64,000 nt of DNA from Bacteroidaceae bacterium. GTDB taxonomy: Bacteria; Bacteroidota; Bacteroidia; Bacteroidales; Bacteroidaceae. The DNA is taken from contig JAFUGG010000013.1 of the NCBI GenBank assembly GCA_017469525.1, forward strand, positions 186,001-250,000, read 5' to 3'. Positions 6,589-15,066 of the stretch are shown here, piece after piece (the first letter of the stretch is position 1; each line of letters opens with the position of its first letter). Under the pieces are notes generated by a model. That model was not told where the DNA came from. It was given only the letters and a program-made list of their open reading frames with translations, and did no database searches. The position numbers were made by a program, and so were the translations under genes.

Positions 6589-9156
6589 TTACCTGATGAC
6601 TTTCTTTCCTTTAATGATATTGATGCCCCGAGGCAATTTACGATTTGACGATTTACTATTTACGATTTGCTGACCAGCGAGATTGTAGATAGTGTCCTTA
6701 AAGTCCTTAAGGTCCTTAAAGTCCTTAAGGTCGTTAAGACCAGTAGCCTCATCACCCAGAACGATGTCGTAAGCCTTGACTCCCGAAGCAGTCCTGATGG
6801 CTGCGCGATAGGGATTGAGCGTACCGCTGTTTACGCCGACGAACTGACCTTCGGAAAGGCCATAGACGCCATTGACGCTTTGAGCATTGTATGTGCCGAA
6901 GAACTCAAAGTCGCCTACAGAATAGGACAGCGAGGCAGGCGTCTGAGGAAGCAGTGTCTCGTCCATGTCCTCGAGGAGTTTGCCGTCGTTGGCAGGAACG
7001 AGAACATAAGGTTTGTTGGCTTCGGTTCCGGCTGTTACAGGAGCAAACACAAGAGTTGTTCCTGAGATGGAGCTCAGTTCGTATGCCGTGCCGTTAAGCT
7101 TGTCGGAAGGAACAGCGACAGGCAGGATGAAGGAAACCATACGACCTGCTTCCACGTTGCGGTCATAGCTTACGCTTGCCACCTGCATATCAGCTTTGAT
7201 TTCCGGCAATGCCTTTCCGTCCTCAAGAAGAAGGTTGGTGCCGTAATAGGTAAGAATGAAGTTGTCGAACACGCACCATGGCGATTCGGCATTCTGCTGA
7301 GAGCGGACGCCAAGGCGAAGCGTGCCGTCGGATACCCAGACCTTAACCGAAGCCTTATACTCGCCAGCATTGAAGGCCTCACCAGCAGCGCGGGTGTTTT
7401 CCACTTCGTCTGTGATGACGTCGAGTGCCGTCTCGCTTTCGTTAGCAAAGAGCACGCCATCGGCATTCTTCGTGAATGCTTGTGCCTGAAGTTCATAGAG
7501 GCCGTTCGGCATATCGGTCAGCACTTGATAGACCTCGACATTCGCATCGCTGCTCTGTCCCACATAGTTGGGGTCGTTGTTCGTGGCATCTTCCACATTG
7601 AAGTTGCCTTGCCACGTCTGATACATCCTGTCGTGACGTCCGAAATAAGAACCTTTGACGAGCGGCGTGGCGTTGACGGGAGCGGATGCCGAAGCAGCGG
7701 CCATCTCTGCCTTAATCACTTCGGGCGTGACAAGTTCCCATTGGGCAATCTCGGGCGAAGCGAGCAAGCCAAGGAACTGCAAGCCAGAGCGTCCGTCGCC
7801 ATTGTCCTGAATGACCTTCGATTCGAAGTCGTCTATCCGAATGGCATACCTGCCTTCGCCCGTCTTATGGAGCGTGTAGTTGAATGCCCCGCCATCGACG
7901 TAGCCGTTCGTGCCAATGAAGTGACTGCCTTCGTTCTCGAACACTTGGCTGTCCAACGTATAGAAGCCGTTTCCCTGATATGTTGATTTAATGTTCAAGC
8001 CATTGAAGGCATTCGTGGCAAGCTGTGTACCCCAATCGTGGCCTTGCGAGATGTAGAGACCGCTTGCCACGTTGCGAAGCAGATAGGTGCCGTCGGGAAC
8101 TATCGGCGTATCAGCCTCTACGGCAGCAACCGTTGTTTCTGTTCCGTAATAGTAAAGTTCGAAGTTGTCGAACACGCACCAAGCGTTAGCGTCCGCCCCA
8201 CTTGCCTTGATGCCGATGCGAAGTGTGCCGTCGGTCACTTCCACTGTGACGGTGTTCTTGTACTCACCGCCATTGAAGGCGTTTCCTGCTGCCTCGCAGT
8301 TCGCTGGATTAGAGCCGTCGGCGATGTTCCTCAATGGCGTCTCGGCACTTCCTGCATAGAGCTTTGCCACGACACCTTCGCCGGCACCTGCCTTATAGAA
8401 GCCTTGAGCACAGAGTTGATATGTGCCGTTAGGCAGACCGCTAAGCGTCTGATGGATGTCGTAATCCGTGACGCCTGTCTTCTGGCCGACGTAGTTGCTT
8501 CTGTTGCTGCCCCAGTCGAGAATGTCGCGAGGTGTTTGTCCTGCTTCGCACAAGCCTTCCCAAAGGGCAGCCGGACCGTCGTCGTGGCGGCAGAAGTCCC
8601 AGCACTCTATCATGAAGGTGGCGTCCTTCGGGAAACCATTATAGAGCGATGGAGCGGTAAGCTCTGCCAGCAAGTCGGCTTTGGTGAGCATCTGCCAGAG
8701 GAAGACGTAGTCGCGGTTCTGGTTGTTCCAATCGTTGTGGTTGTCGGAGAAGCGCCCACGATCTGTTTCCCAAGGATAGTTCTGGCAAAGTTGCTCGCTG
8801 TTCTCTGCATTCACAATCAGGGCAAGGTGCTTTGCCTCGTCCACCCATGAGATACTGAGCGGCGTGCCGCCATTGTCTATCCAGCAGTCGCCACGGAACC
8901 AATGCTCGTTCATGTTGTCGCCCGAGAGGTTGGTGTTCAACTTGTAGACGCCATCCACTTTCTCGTAGGTGAAGCGTTTGCCATGCTTGCCCATAGCAGC
9001 CATCACGCCCCAGTCATGTCCTGCCTTCAGGAACATACCCGTGGCATTGTTTCGGATGAAATAGTCACCCTCGGGAATCTCGTTCTCCGCATACAGAGAA
9101 GAGAAAACCATTCCCGTCAACATTCCCATCAATAAAATCTTTTTCACCATACTCAT
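6589..9156 (-). CDS. Large secreted protein with two repeated lectin-like/beta-sandwich modules
   Basis: 855 residues with a signal peptide ('ILLMGMLTGMVFSSLYA'). Two copies of a composite module occur. Each begins with a 'PEGDYFIRN'/'PDGTYLLRN' segment with a 'GHDWG' pair, reminiscent of a ricin-like fold (~25-160 and ~345-440). Each continues with a beta sandwich marked by 'LPNGTYQL'/'MPNGLYEL' and 'WCVFDNFELYYYG'/'WCVFDNFILTYYG'. No catalytic signature was recognised, so carbohydrate binding is an inference. The C-terminus has an in-frame low-complexity linker (DLKDFKD repeats) and a tail with 'NLAGQ' and 'GINIIKGKKVIR'. No promoter box was found in the 188-bp upstream gap, which suggests read-through from the 1006-residue gene. 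ATG 9150 is an alternative start. Confidence 0.8.
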   Translation of the reverse strand: MSMVKKILLMGMLTGMVFSSLYAENEIPEGDYFIRNNATGMFLKAGHDWGVMAAMGKHGKRFTYEKVDGVYKLNTNLSGDNMNEHWFRGDCWIDNGGTPLSISWVDEAKHLALIVNAENSEQLCQNYPWETDRGRFSDNHNDWNNQNRDYVFLWQMLTKADLLAELTAPSLYNGFPKDATFMIECWDFCRHDDGPAALWEGLCEAGQTPRDILDWGSNRSNYVGQKTGVTDYDIHQTLSGLPNGTYQLCAQGFYKAGAGEGVVAKLYAGSAETPLRNIADGSNPANCEAAGNAFNGGEYKNTVTVEVTDGTLRIGIKASGADANAWCVFDNFELYYYGTETTVAAVEADTPIVPDGTYLLRNVASGLYISQGHDWGTQLATNAFNGLNIKSTYQGNGFYTLDSQVFENEGSHFIGTNGYVDGGAFNYTLHKTGEGRYAIRIDDFESKVIQDNGDGRSGLQFLGLLASPEIAQWELVTPEVIKAEMAAASASAPVNATPLVKGSYFGRHDRMYQTWQGNFNVEDATNNDPNYVGQSSDANVEVYQVLTDMPNGLYELQAQAFTKNADGVLFANESETALDVITDEVENTRAAGEAFNAGEYKASVKVWVSDGTLRLGVRSQQNAESPWCVFDNFILTYYGTNLLLEDGKALPEIKADMQVASVSYDRNVEAGRMVSFILPVAVPSDKLNGTAYELSSISGTTLVFAPVTAGTEANKPYVLVPANDGKLLEDMDETLLPQTPASLSYSVGDFEFFGTYNAQSVNGVYGLSEGQFVGVNSGTLNPYRAAIRTASGVKAYDIVLGDEATGLNDLKDFKDLKDFKDTIYNLAGQQIVNSKSSNRKLPRGINIIKGKKVIR
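6636..6670. repeat. AT-rich 9-10-bp low-complexity repeat inside a coding sequence
   Basis: Repeats of the TTTACGATTT/TTTACTATTT type code for the 'NSKSSNRK' part of the 855-residue protein tail. The same kind of sequence, on the other strand, lies between genes at about 50570-50610 and just upstream of this gene (9157-9178). Confidence 0.7.
6694..6738. repeat. 5 x 9-bp in-frame repeat (GTCCTTAAR)
   Basis: Five tandem 9-bp units, in frame, encode alternating LKD/FKD triplets as a linker before the C-terminal tail of the 855-residue protein. Confidence 0.9.
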
Positions 9157-9231
9157 TTACTATTTGACTATTAAAAAATTACGATTCATTTTCGCTTTAG
9201 TGTCGGCGTTCGCAGAAAGGCGACTGGCCAA

Positions 9232-9328
9232 ACGCAGCACTATGTGTCGCCCGATGCAGCACTATGTGTCAGCCGACGCAGCACTATGTGTCAGCCGACG
9301 CAGCACTATGTGTCAGCCGACGCAGCAC
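9232..9328. repeat. 22-bp tandem array A (4 units plus a 9-bp partial)
   Basis: Units start at 9232, 9254, 9276, 9298 and 9320 (partial). The core reads ACGCAGCACTATGTGTCAGC, and it includes short inverted repeats CAC-tat-GTG and GTC-agcc-GAC. It lies between two minus-strand genes. Units 2-4 are nearly identical. Confidence 0.95.
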
Positions 9329-9344
9329 GCGACGTTTTCCACCC

Positions 9345-12300
9345 TTACCTGATGACTTTCTTGCTGCCCTCTGCCGACTTGATGATATAGACAGCCTTTT
9401 CCTTCGGACGGAACGCTGTGCCTTCGCCTTCGTAGACCATTCTGCCGTCCATCGTATAGACCTTCACCTTGCCTTCCAGCGAGACGGTTCCGTCCACCTT
9501 GCCAATGCCGTCGGCTCCCGACACGTTGGGGTCGCAGAAGATAATCCTTTCGCGGTTCATGTCGAAGCTGATGCAATACTCGCCCACGGGGATGAGCCAC
9601 TTCGTGTCGCCACGGTAGCGGTTGAGGTCGTCGTAGATGACATCCTTCTCAGCATCGTTCGTGTAGCCGGCATTACCATAACGTGCATGGTTCCAGTCGT
9701 ATGGGTCGCGGCAAGCAAAGAGCGTGACGCCGGCCCTGCCATTATCGAAGTCCTCGAGGGTGACTACGCCCTCGTAGATGCCATCGCCCAGATGTGCCAA
9801 CGGACAAGCATCGTTGCGCTGCCAATGGCCGGTGGGCAGTGTGCCTGCCAAATAGACGTTCTCGGGCCAAGGATACTCGCCGACGGGCTGCATGTCGATG
9901 GTCATGTTCTCGAGGTCGATGTCCACGTCGAAGTCGCCACCTGTCGTGTTGAAGCAGTCGTCGTCGCGGTTCGTGAGCAGACCCATCTTCTTGGCATGGT
10001 GAGCAGGCGTGAAGAAGCGGTCCAAACTGCCTGCCTCTCGGCCGAAGCTCTTGCCCTGATATACGAAATAGATGCTGGCGCGACCGCCCCAACCCTCGCT
10101 TCTGTCCTGAAGAGAGATGCGTCCCGTGTAGTGACCATTCTCGGCGCGCGAGAGCGGATAGAGCATACAGAGCTGGTTCCAATCACCGTCCAGCATGTCG
10201 CCATAACAATAGATGGCGTCGAGTTCGGGCAGACGATAGATGTCATGAGCCAGCTGCAAAGCCTCTTCGTCCGTATAAGTACCTTCCCAGATGCCGTTCC
10301 AACATTCGTTGTAGAAGCTCTCCAGTTCCGTGTAACGCTCTTCGGAAACATTCGGGTTGCCCGTGAAGGCGATGTCCGACATGTATTCCAAAGCCGTCAC
10401 CAGCGTGTCGTAACACTCGATGCCCTGATATACATTATTTATATATGTGTTGATGTCGGCCAGCATCTGCAGCTTCTCTTCGCCGTCCTCACACGCCTTG
10501 GCTGCGGCAATGGTGTTCGTCAGGAGTTCGAGATGATCGTTATAGAAATAGGTGTCGCTCATCCCGGAAAGCATATCGGCACGAGTTTCCATATTATTCA
10601 GCATATCGTTCACTGCATTTTCATCGTGAGCGCGGAAGATAAGCTGAAAGTCTGCCCATACACACCAGTCATTATTGTAATATGGTTTGCGAGTATGTCG
10701 CATGCCTAGAGTGAGTATTCCATCGGTTACGATGGCGTATGCTTTCTGCTTATAACGACCTCCATTGAAAGCAATTGAAGCGCCATGGCTGCTGTTCGGC
10801 ATGTAGCCGTACTCGTCGCTGAAGTCATCTTGCGGCCAACTGCCCACGTTGTCTATCCAACAGTTCTCATGATTGCGGGCTTCGTCGGCAGCGACGCCGT
10901 CGGAAATGATGCTCTGCACCGTGGTGGTATAGCCGTTCATATAGACCTCGACGGGCAGCTTCTCCACGGGATAGTACATGCCTTGACCGGGACGATAGAG
11001 TGCCTGGAAGTCCAACTCATAGATGCCATCGGGCAGAGTATTCTCGATGGTCTGGTGGAAGTCGAACGAGCAGTTCCAAGCCTCGCCGAGCCACACGTCG
11101 GAATACTGCTGCCATCCGTCGGCCTTGGCACCTGTGCGAGAGTAGAAGTTGCCGCTGTTCGTGCGCGACCACTCCCAGCCTTCGAAGTTCCCTTGGCTGA
11201 AGTCGGCGTTCTTAATCATATAGGTGATGTTCGTGCCATCACCGATGCCGTTCTCCACGGCCGTCGTGTAGAGAGTTTCCATGAAGGTGATTTCCTCGAG
11301 AAGCTCCTCGGTGGTGAGGGCCTTGCTGTCAATGATGTAGCCGAACGAACCACGTGGGAAGGTCTCATCCGGCTCTACATAATCGGTGAGATAGGCTTCG
11401 AGGACGTCTCTCTCTTCACCATATATTTCGTTTTCATACATCTTCTTGAGCAGTTCTTCCTGCTTCTGCTTGTAGGCTTCATAAGCATCGGCATTGGCTT
11501 TCACGCTGAGGCAAAGGGAATCCACGAGGCTGAATGTGGCAATGATGTCTGCGGGAGCTTCGGCGTTCCGGAAGTTCTCGACGGCTGCGGCGTAAGCCTC
11601 CTTGAGCGACTCCACAGCAAAGAGTTCCGAGAGGTCCTGTATGAGTTCCGTCTGTTGCTCTTTGATGAGAAGGTAGGCATCATCGGAAGAACCGAGATAA
11701 TAAAGCTTCCAGTTGTCCACGATGCTCCATTGTCCCTCGATGTAATTAGGGTCACGGAAGCCGATGGTCAGGTTTCCGTCGGTGACGCAAACGTAGGTGC
11801 TGTTCTCTTCATAATAGCCACCCATCGTGTAGAAGTGGAAGGATTCAGGATTATCGGGGATGTATGTGCCGTTAGCAAGCTGTGCTGTGCCGTACTCGGA
11901 GGCAGGCTCGAAGGTGGAGCAGGCAGCGAGGTCCATGACAGGAGCACTGAGGTCGATGCCGCCGCTCTTGCCGTAGAGGACAGAAGTACGCAAGGTCTCG
12001 TCCGAGAGGACACCAGAGTTGTACCATGAATCCCAGTAGTTGCCGACGCGATGAAGCGCGCTCGCGTTCAGTTCGTACACGCCATCGGGGAGGTCGCTGC
12101 CAAGGTTCTGGTAGTGGTCGAAGGGGTGGTTCCAGTTTTCCCACGTTCCCCAAGAGACTTGGGTCGCGCTTGTTCCTTCCCATCCGGCACGGCTGTCGCC
12201 GTCGTAATTAGGGTTGACGATGAGCAAGGTCATGTCCAGAGGCTCTTCCAGAGAAGCCTCCGAAGCCAGATTGAACAGGGAATCTCTGACTGAAGTTTCA

Positions 12301-12365
12301 GTTTGTGCCCAGCCAGCACTGCAGATAAGCAACGCAAGGGGCAGGGAGTAGAATTTTGATTTCAT
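9345..12365 (-). CDS. Large secreted multimodular protein, putative glycan-binding, with T9SS-like tail
   Basis: 1006 residues with signal peptide 'PLALLICSAGWA'. It contains at least two beta-sandwich modules of the kind seen in the next gene: 'LPDGVYELNASAL' with 'NWKLYYLG' (to ~residue 225) and 'LPDGIYELDFQALYRPGQG' with 'ADFQLIF' (~375-560). Helical segments rich in Glu and Ala separate them (~230-370 and ~560-690). The last ~90 residues form a sorting-type end ('VYTMDGRMVYEG ... YIIKSAEGSKKVIR'). No catalytic motif was recognised. The gene starts 12 bp after the arabinofuranosidase stop, so it is surely in the same operon. Its likely job is binding or presenting an arabinose-containing glycan at the surface, which is inferred from context only. 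Confidence 0.82.
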   Translation of the reverse strand: MKSKFYSLPLALLICSAGWAQTETSVRDSLFNLASEASLEEPLDMTLLIVNPNYDGDSRAGWEGTSATQVSWGTWENWNHPFDHYQNLGSDLPDGVYELNASALHRVGNYWDSWYNSGVLSDETLRTSVLYGKSGGIDLSAPVMDLAACSTFEPASEYGTAQLANGTYIPDNPESFHFYTMGGYYEENSTYVCVTDGNLTIGFRDPNYIEGQWSIVDNWKLYYLGSSDDAYLLIKEQQTELIQDLSELFAVESLKEAYAAAVENFRNAEAPADIIATFSLVDSLCLSVKANADAYEAYKQKQEELLKKMYENEIYGEERDVLEAYLTDYVEPDETFPRGSFGYIIDSKALTTEELLEEITFMETLYTTAVENGIGDGTNITYMIKNADFSQGNFEGWEWSRTNSGNFYSRTGAKADGWQQYSDVWLGEAWNCSFDFHQTIENTLPDGIYELDFQALYRPGQGMYYPVEKLPVEVYMNGYTTTVQSIISDGVAADEARNHENCWIDNVGSWPQDDFSDEYGYMPNSSHGASIAFNGGRYKQKAYAIVTDGILTLGMRHTRKPYYNNDWCVWADFQLIFRAHDENAVNDMLNNMETRADMLSGMSDTYFYNDHLELLTNTIAAAKACEDGEEKLQMLADINTYINNVYQGIECYDTLVTALEYMSDIAFTGNPNVSEERYTELESFYNECWNGIWEGTYTDEEALQLAHDIYRLPELDAIYCYGDMLDGDWNQLCMLYPLSRAENGHYTGRISLQDRSEGWGGRASIYFVYQGKSFGREAGSLDRFFTPAHHAKKMGLLTNRDDDCFNTTGGDFDVDIDLENMTIDMQPVGEYPWPENVYLAGTLPTGHWQRNDACPLAHLGDGIYEGVVTLEDFDNGRAGVTLFACRDPYDWNHARYGNAGYTNDAEKDVIYDDLNRYRGDTKWLIPVGEYCISFDMNRERIIFCDPNVSGADGIGKVDGTVSLEGKVKVYTMDGRMVYEGEGTAFRPKEKAVYIIKSAEGSKKVIR

Positions 12366-12377
12366 AATATAATTAGT

Positions 12378-14894
12378 TTAGATGTTGTTTTTCTTGAGCC
12401 ATTTCCTGCCGTCGCGGACATAGATGCCATCAGGCTTGGCGAGCGGAAGTCCGCTGATGGTGTAGGTTCCTGCCTTGACGTTCGGCACGGAGCTGCTGAC
12501 TTTGTTCATCCCCGTGCCTGCATCTTTTGCAGCAATCACAACGACGGTGTAGCTGTAGGACTTGAGGATGAGCCTTGCCCCGGGCATTACCGACGACTCG
12601 ATAGGCACGAAGCGTGTGGGCCGCTCGGGTGTGTTTTCGCCGCTTTCCGTGCCGCTGAGCGTGTATGTACGAATGTTTTCCACTTCGCCGAAGCCTGCCA
12701 AGTTAAGTGTCAAGCCTCGTGTCGAAGTGCCGTAGTTCACGATGTGCAGGACGATGGTGTCGCCTGCTTCGTTTCGGGTGGCGGTATAGTCAAGGTTATT
12801 GTTTGTGGAGCAAGAACTCTCGATGAGCAGCGGCTGATGGTTTGTAGCTGCCATCTGCTGGGCATAGAACGGTGGTTGCATCCAGACTTGGCTGGGCGAG
12901 AAGAAGATTTGTCCCTGGTCCCAGCCGTTGTCATTCTGTTTGTATGGCTGCAAGGCATTGGCGGGACTGTCCAGCGGCACAAACCCTCCGGCACGCCGAA
13001 CCACATTGAGCATGACGGCATGGGCAAGGGCGCGGGCCACGTCGTGCGTGTTGCCGTTCTCTTCCAGAATGGCGCATCGCATCGTGGTCTGTGGGTTCCA
13101 CTCGAGGAAATACTGCCGCATCTGTGCTATCTCCGTTTCTTTCTCCTTGGCTTGCTGTGGCGTCTCGGTCCACGGATGGTAGTCCCAGAGGTCGCACTTG
13201 CCGTCAAGCGACTGGAAGACGTACTTCATCGTCTCCACTTCATCTGGTCTCCACCAGGCTGCATTGATGAACTGAAGGCTCGGATAGGCTGCATGAATGG
13301 CTTCATACAAAACGAGGTATCGCTCGACGTAATGTTCGTAGTCGTGTCGAGCGGCACTGAACAGGTTCTCCTCGTTGCCTATCTCGATGTACTTCAACCC
13401 GTAAGGCTCGATGTACTGAAGCAAGGCGAGCACGTCGGCAGGATTGTCCTCGATGTTGATGGCAAAGCACGGCTCGGTGTCGATGAGACGGGCAAACTCC
13501 ATGAACTCGGGTATGGCGAAGCCGTTCGTGGCGTATCGGTACCAATGGCCAAGATAGGGTTGACGCTCGAGGCGGCTGCCCGTCATGTTCTTGGTCATGT
13601 ACTCGGCAGCATTGACCATCGTGCCGCCATAGCGGAGGAAACTGAGGTGTTGCTCGCGGAAGGCGTCGGTGATGTCCGAACGGAATGGGTAAGAGTCAGT
13701 ACAGAGCAACACCTGGTCGACCCAGACGCAGCCTTCTTCTGCCAGAGAGAGCACGAAACGTCCCTTCGGATCGCTTTCCGTGGGCGTCAGCTCGGCATCG
13801 AATCGCTGCCATTCATCCGTGAGACCACCGATTTCCGTGCGAGCATATTCCTTGCTTCCGTCTGCCGACTGGAGGGCTGCCAGCACTTTTGCATTGCCTT
13901 TCAGATAGAGGGAGAGCATGAGGCTCTCGCTTTTCTCAATGCCAATTCCCCAGCGATTGAGGCCCATGTTATAAGCCCCCACCCCCAACCCCTCCCCCAA
14001 GGAGGAGGGGAGTTCCGCGGCAGAAAGCCTCCCTCCTCGGGGGGAGGTTGGAGAGGGGCTGGCTATCTTCTGCGCATATTTGCCGGTGAAAGGACAAGAG
14101 GAGTCGTGGTCGAAGACACCCTCGCCGAGTGCCGTCCACATGCCAGAAACGTTAGGTCCGTCGCTCTCGAACGCCACCTCCTTTCCTGCGACTTTCAGAT
14201 TCCTGAATGTTGCCGAGCCGCCATAGGAACGCAGGCCTATGAAGCCCGACGTCAGAGGATTGTTCGTGTCCTCATAGGTCATGAGTTTCTTGCCGTTGAG
14301 GTATATCGTGAGCTTCGCTTTGCTGAGGATGACGCGCAGTTTATTCCATTCGCCCAAGGGGTTGAAGCTCGTCGGTGTGTCCGAAATGGGCTGCCAGTTC
14401 TGCTGATGCTTGCCGAGGACGAAGGAACCGAGGCGTGCGTTGAGTGCCACTTCATAACCGTTGAAAGCGTCGGCACCTGTGCCTGCATCGCTCACATGTA
14501 CTATCAATCCGGCGATTGCATTCAGGTCGTCCATGCGAAACTCCACTTCGACGGAGCCGCTCGAAAGCTGTTTCTCCTGGTAGATGAGCTTGCCGTGACC
14601 GGACGTCTGCAACTGCGCCATGCCCGACGTCACGCTCCAACGCTCGTCGTAGGCCTTGAAGCCTTTGATGTCGCAAAAGGCCGGTTCCTCGAAACCCTCG
14701 CCGAATATCTTCTGATCGTACAGGCCGCCATAGATTTCGTGATTGACGTCCTCGGCTCCAGCTCCGTAGATGAGCGGCTCTATCCGGCAGAGGACATGAC
14801 TGGCATCCACCGTCAACGTCTGAGCCGCGACAGGCATTCCGACGAAAGACACAAGTAGAAAAGACAGTACGAGACGGGTAATTTTCTTCTTCAT
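12378..14894 (-). CDS. GH51-like alpha-L-arabinofuranosidase with inserted LamG/DUF1080-type domain
   Basis: 838 residues from ATG 14892-14894, where a signal peptide begins ('LVLSFLLVSFVGMPVAA'); a longer frame to 15023 runs through array C and was rejected. After a short GH51 start ('IEPLIYGAGAEDVN') a laminin-G/DUF1080-like module follows (~50-230), then a beta-sandwich region and the catalytic barrel. 'YIEIGNEEN' carries the expected acid/base Glu and 'CAILEENG' the probable nucleophile Glu. The enzyme should release alpha-L-arabinofuranose from side chains of pectin or arabinoxylan. The chain ends with 'YTISGLPLAKPDGIYVRDGR', a sorting-type tail. A GC-rich hairpin repeat is inserted in frame at 13976-14063. 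The symporter gene lies 172 bp upstream. Confidence 0.87.
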   Translation of the reverse strand: MKKKITRLVLSFLLVSFVGMPVAAQTLTVDASHVLCRIEPLIYGAGAEDVNHEIYGGLYDQKIFGEGFEEPAFCDIKGFKAYDERWSVTSGMAQLQTSGHGKLIYQEKQLSSGSVEVEFRMDDLNAIAGLIVHVSDAGTGADAFNGYEVALNARLGSFVLGKHQQNWQPISDTPTSFNPLGEWNKLRVILSKAKLTIYLNGKKLMTYEDTNNPLTSGFIGLRSYGGSATFRNLKVAGKEVAFESDGPNVSGMWTALGEGVFDHDSSCPFTGKYAQKIASPSPTSPRGGRLSAAELPSSLGEGLGVGAYNMGLNRWGIGIEKSESLMLSLYLKGNAKVLAALQSADGSKEYARTEIGGLTDEWQRFDAELTPTESDPKGRFVLSLAEEGCVWVDQVLLCTDSYPFRSDITDAFREQHLSFLRYGGTMVNAAEYMTKNMTGSRLERQPYLGHWYRYATNGFAIPEFMEFARLIDTEPCFAINIEDNPADVLALLQYIEPYGLKYIEIGNEENLFSAARHDYEHYVERYLVLYEAIHAAYPSLQFINAAWWRPDEVETMKYVFQSLDGKCDLWDYHPWTETPQQAKEKETEIAQMRQYFLEWNPQTTMRCAILEENGNTHDVARALAHAVMLNVVRRAGGFVPLDSPANALQPYKQNDNGWDQGQIFFSPSQVWMQPPFYAQQMAATNHQPLLIESSCSTNNNLDYTATRNEAGDTIVLHIVNYGTSTRGLTLNLAGFGEVENIRTYTLSGTESGENTPERPTRFVPIESSVMPGARLILKSYSYTVVVIAAKDAGTGMNKVSSSVPNVKAGTYTISGLPLAKPDGIYVRDGRKWLKKNNI
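13976..14063. repeat. GC-rich inverted-repeat element inserted in frame in a coding sequence
   Basis: C-rich and G-rich arms (CCCCTCCCCCAAGGAGGAGG and CCTCCTCGGGGGGAGG types) surround a centre near 14020. In the arabinofuranosidase it encodes a Pro/Ser/Gly/Leu-rich insert including 'SPSPTSPRGGRLSAAEL' and 'SSLGEGLGVGA', foreign to the fold. Similar arms are frequent between genes in this phylum; here the copy keeps the frame open. Confidence 0.85.
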
Positions 14895-14932
14895 GACAGT
14901 ATTCTTTTTATAACATAACAGGGAGGGGAGTT

Positions 14933-14998
14933 TGCTGATACATGATGCAGCAATTGCTGACACATGAACCAGCAATTGCTGCATCATGTATAAGCAAA
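14933..14998. repeat. 22-bp tandem array C (3 units)
   Basis: Units start at 14933, 14955 and 14977. The shared frame is TGCnnnnnCATGnnnnnGCAA plus one or two bases, the same layout as arrays D and E but with different bases. GTTTGC and GCAAAC edges make the array close to a whole palindrome. It lies between the symporter stop and the arabinofuranosidase start. Confidence 0.95.
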
Positions 14999-15066
14999 CT
15001 ATGCCACACGTCACCTCTGCCAACTTCTCCTATGGAATGGAACGATTTCATGTATCATCTCGACGC

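Noticed and set aside
13976-14063. Frameshift or pseudogene status for the GH51-like gene because of the GC-rich insert
   Set aside because: The frame stays open through the insert and both catalytic Glu motifs are intact, so it is kept as a full CDS.
12744-14858. A 704-codon plus-strand open frame opposite the GH51-like gene
   Set aside because: It is the antisense shadow of a GC-rich gene; the minus-strand frame has a signal peptide, catalytic motifs and neighbours in operon spacing. The same applies to the long antisense frames at 9264-10709, 10785-12029 and 53234-55516.
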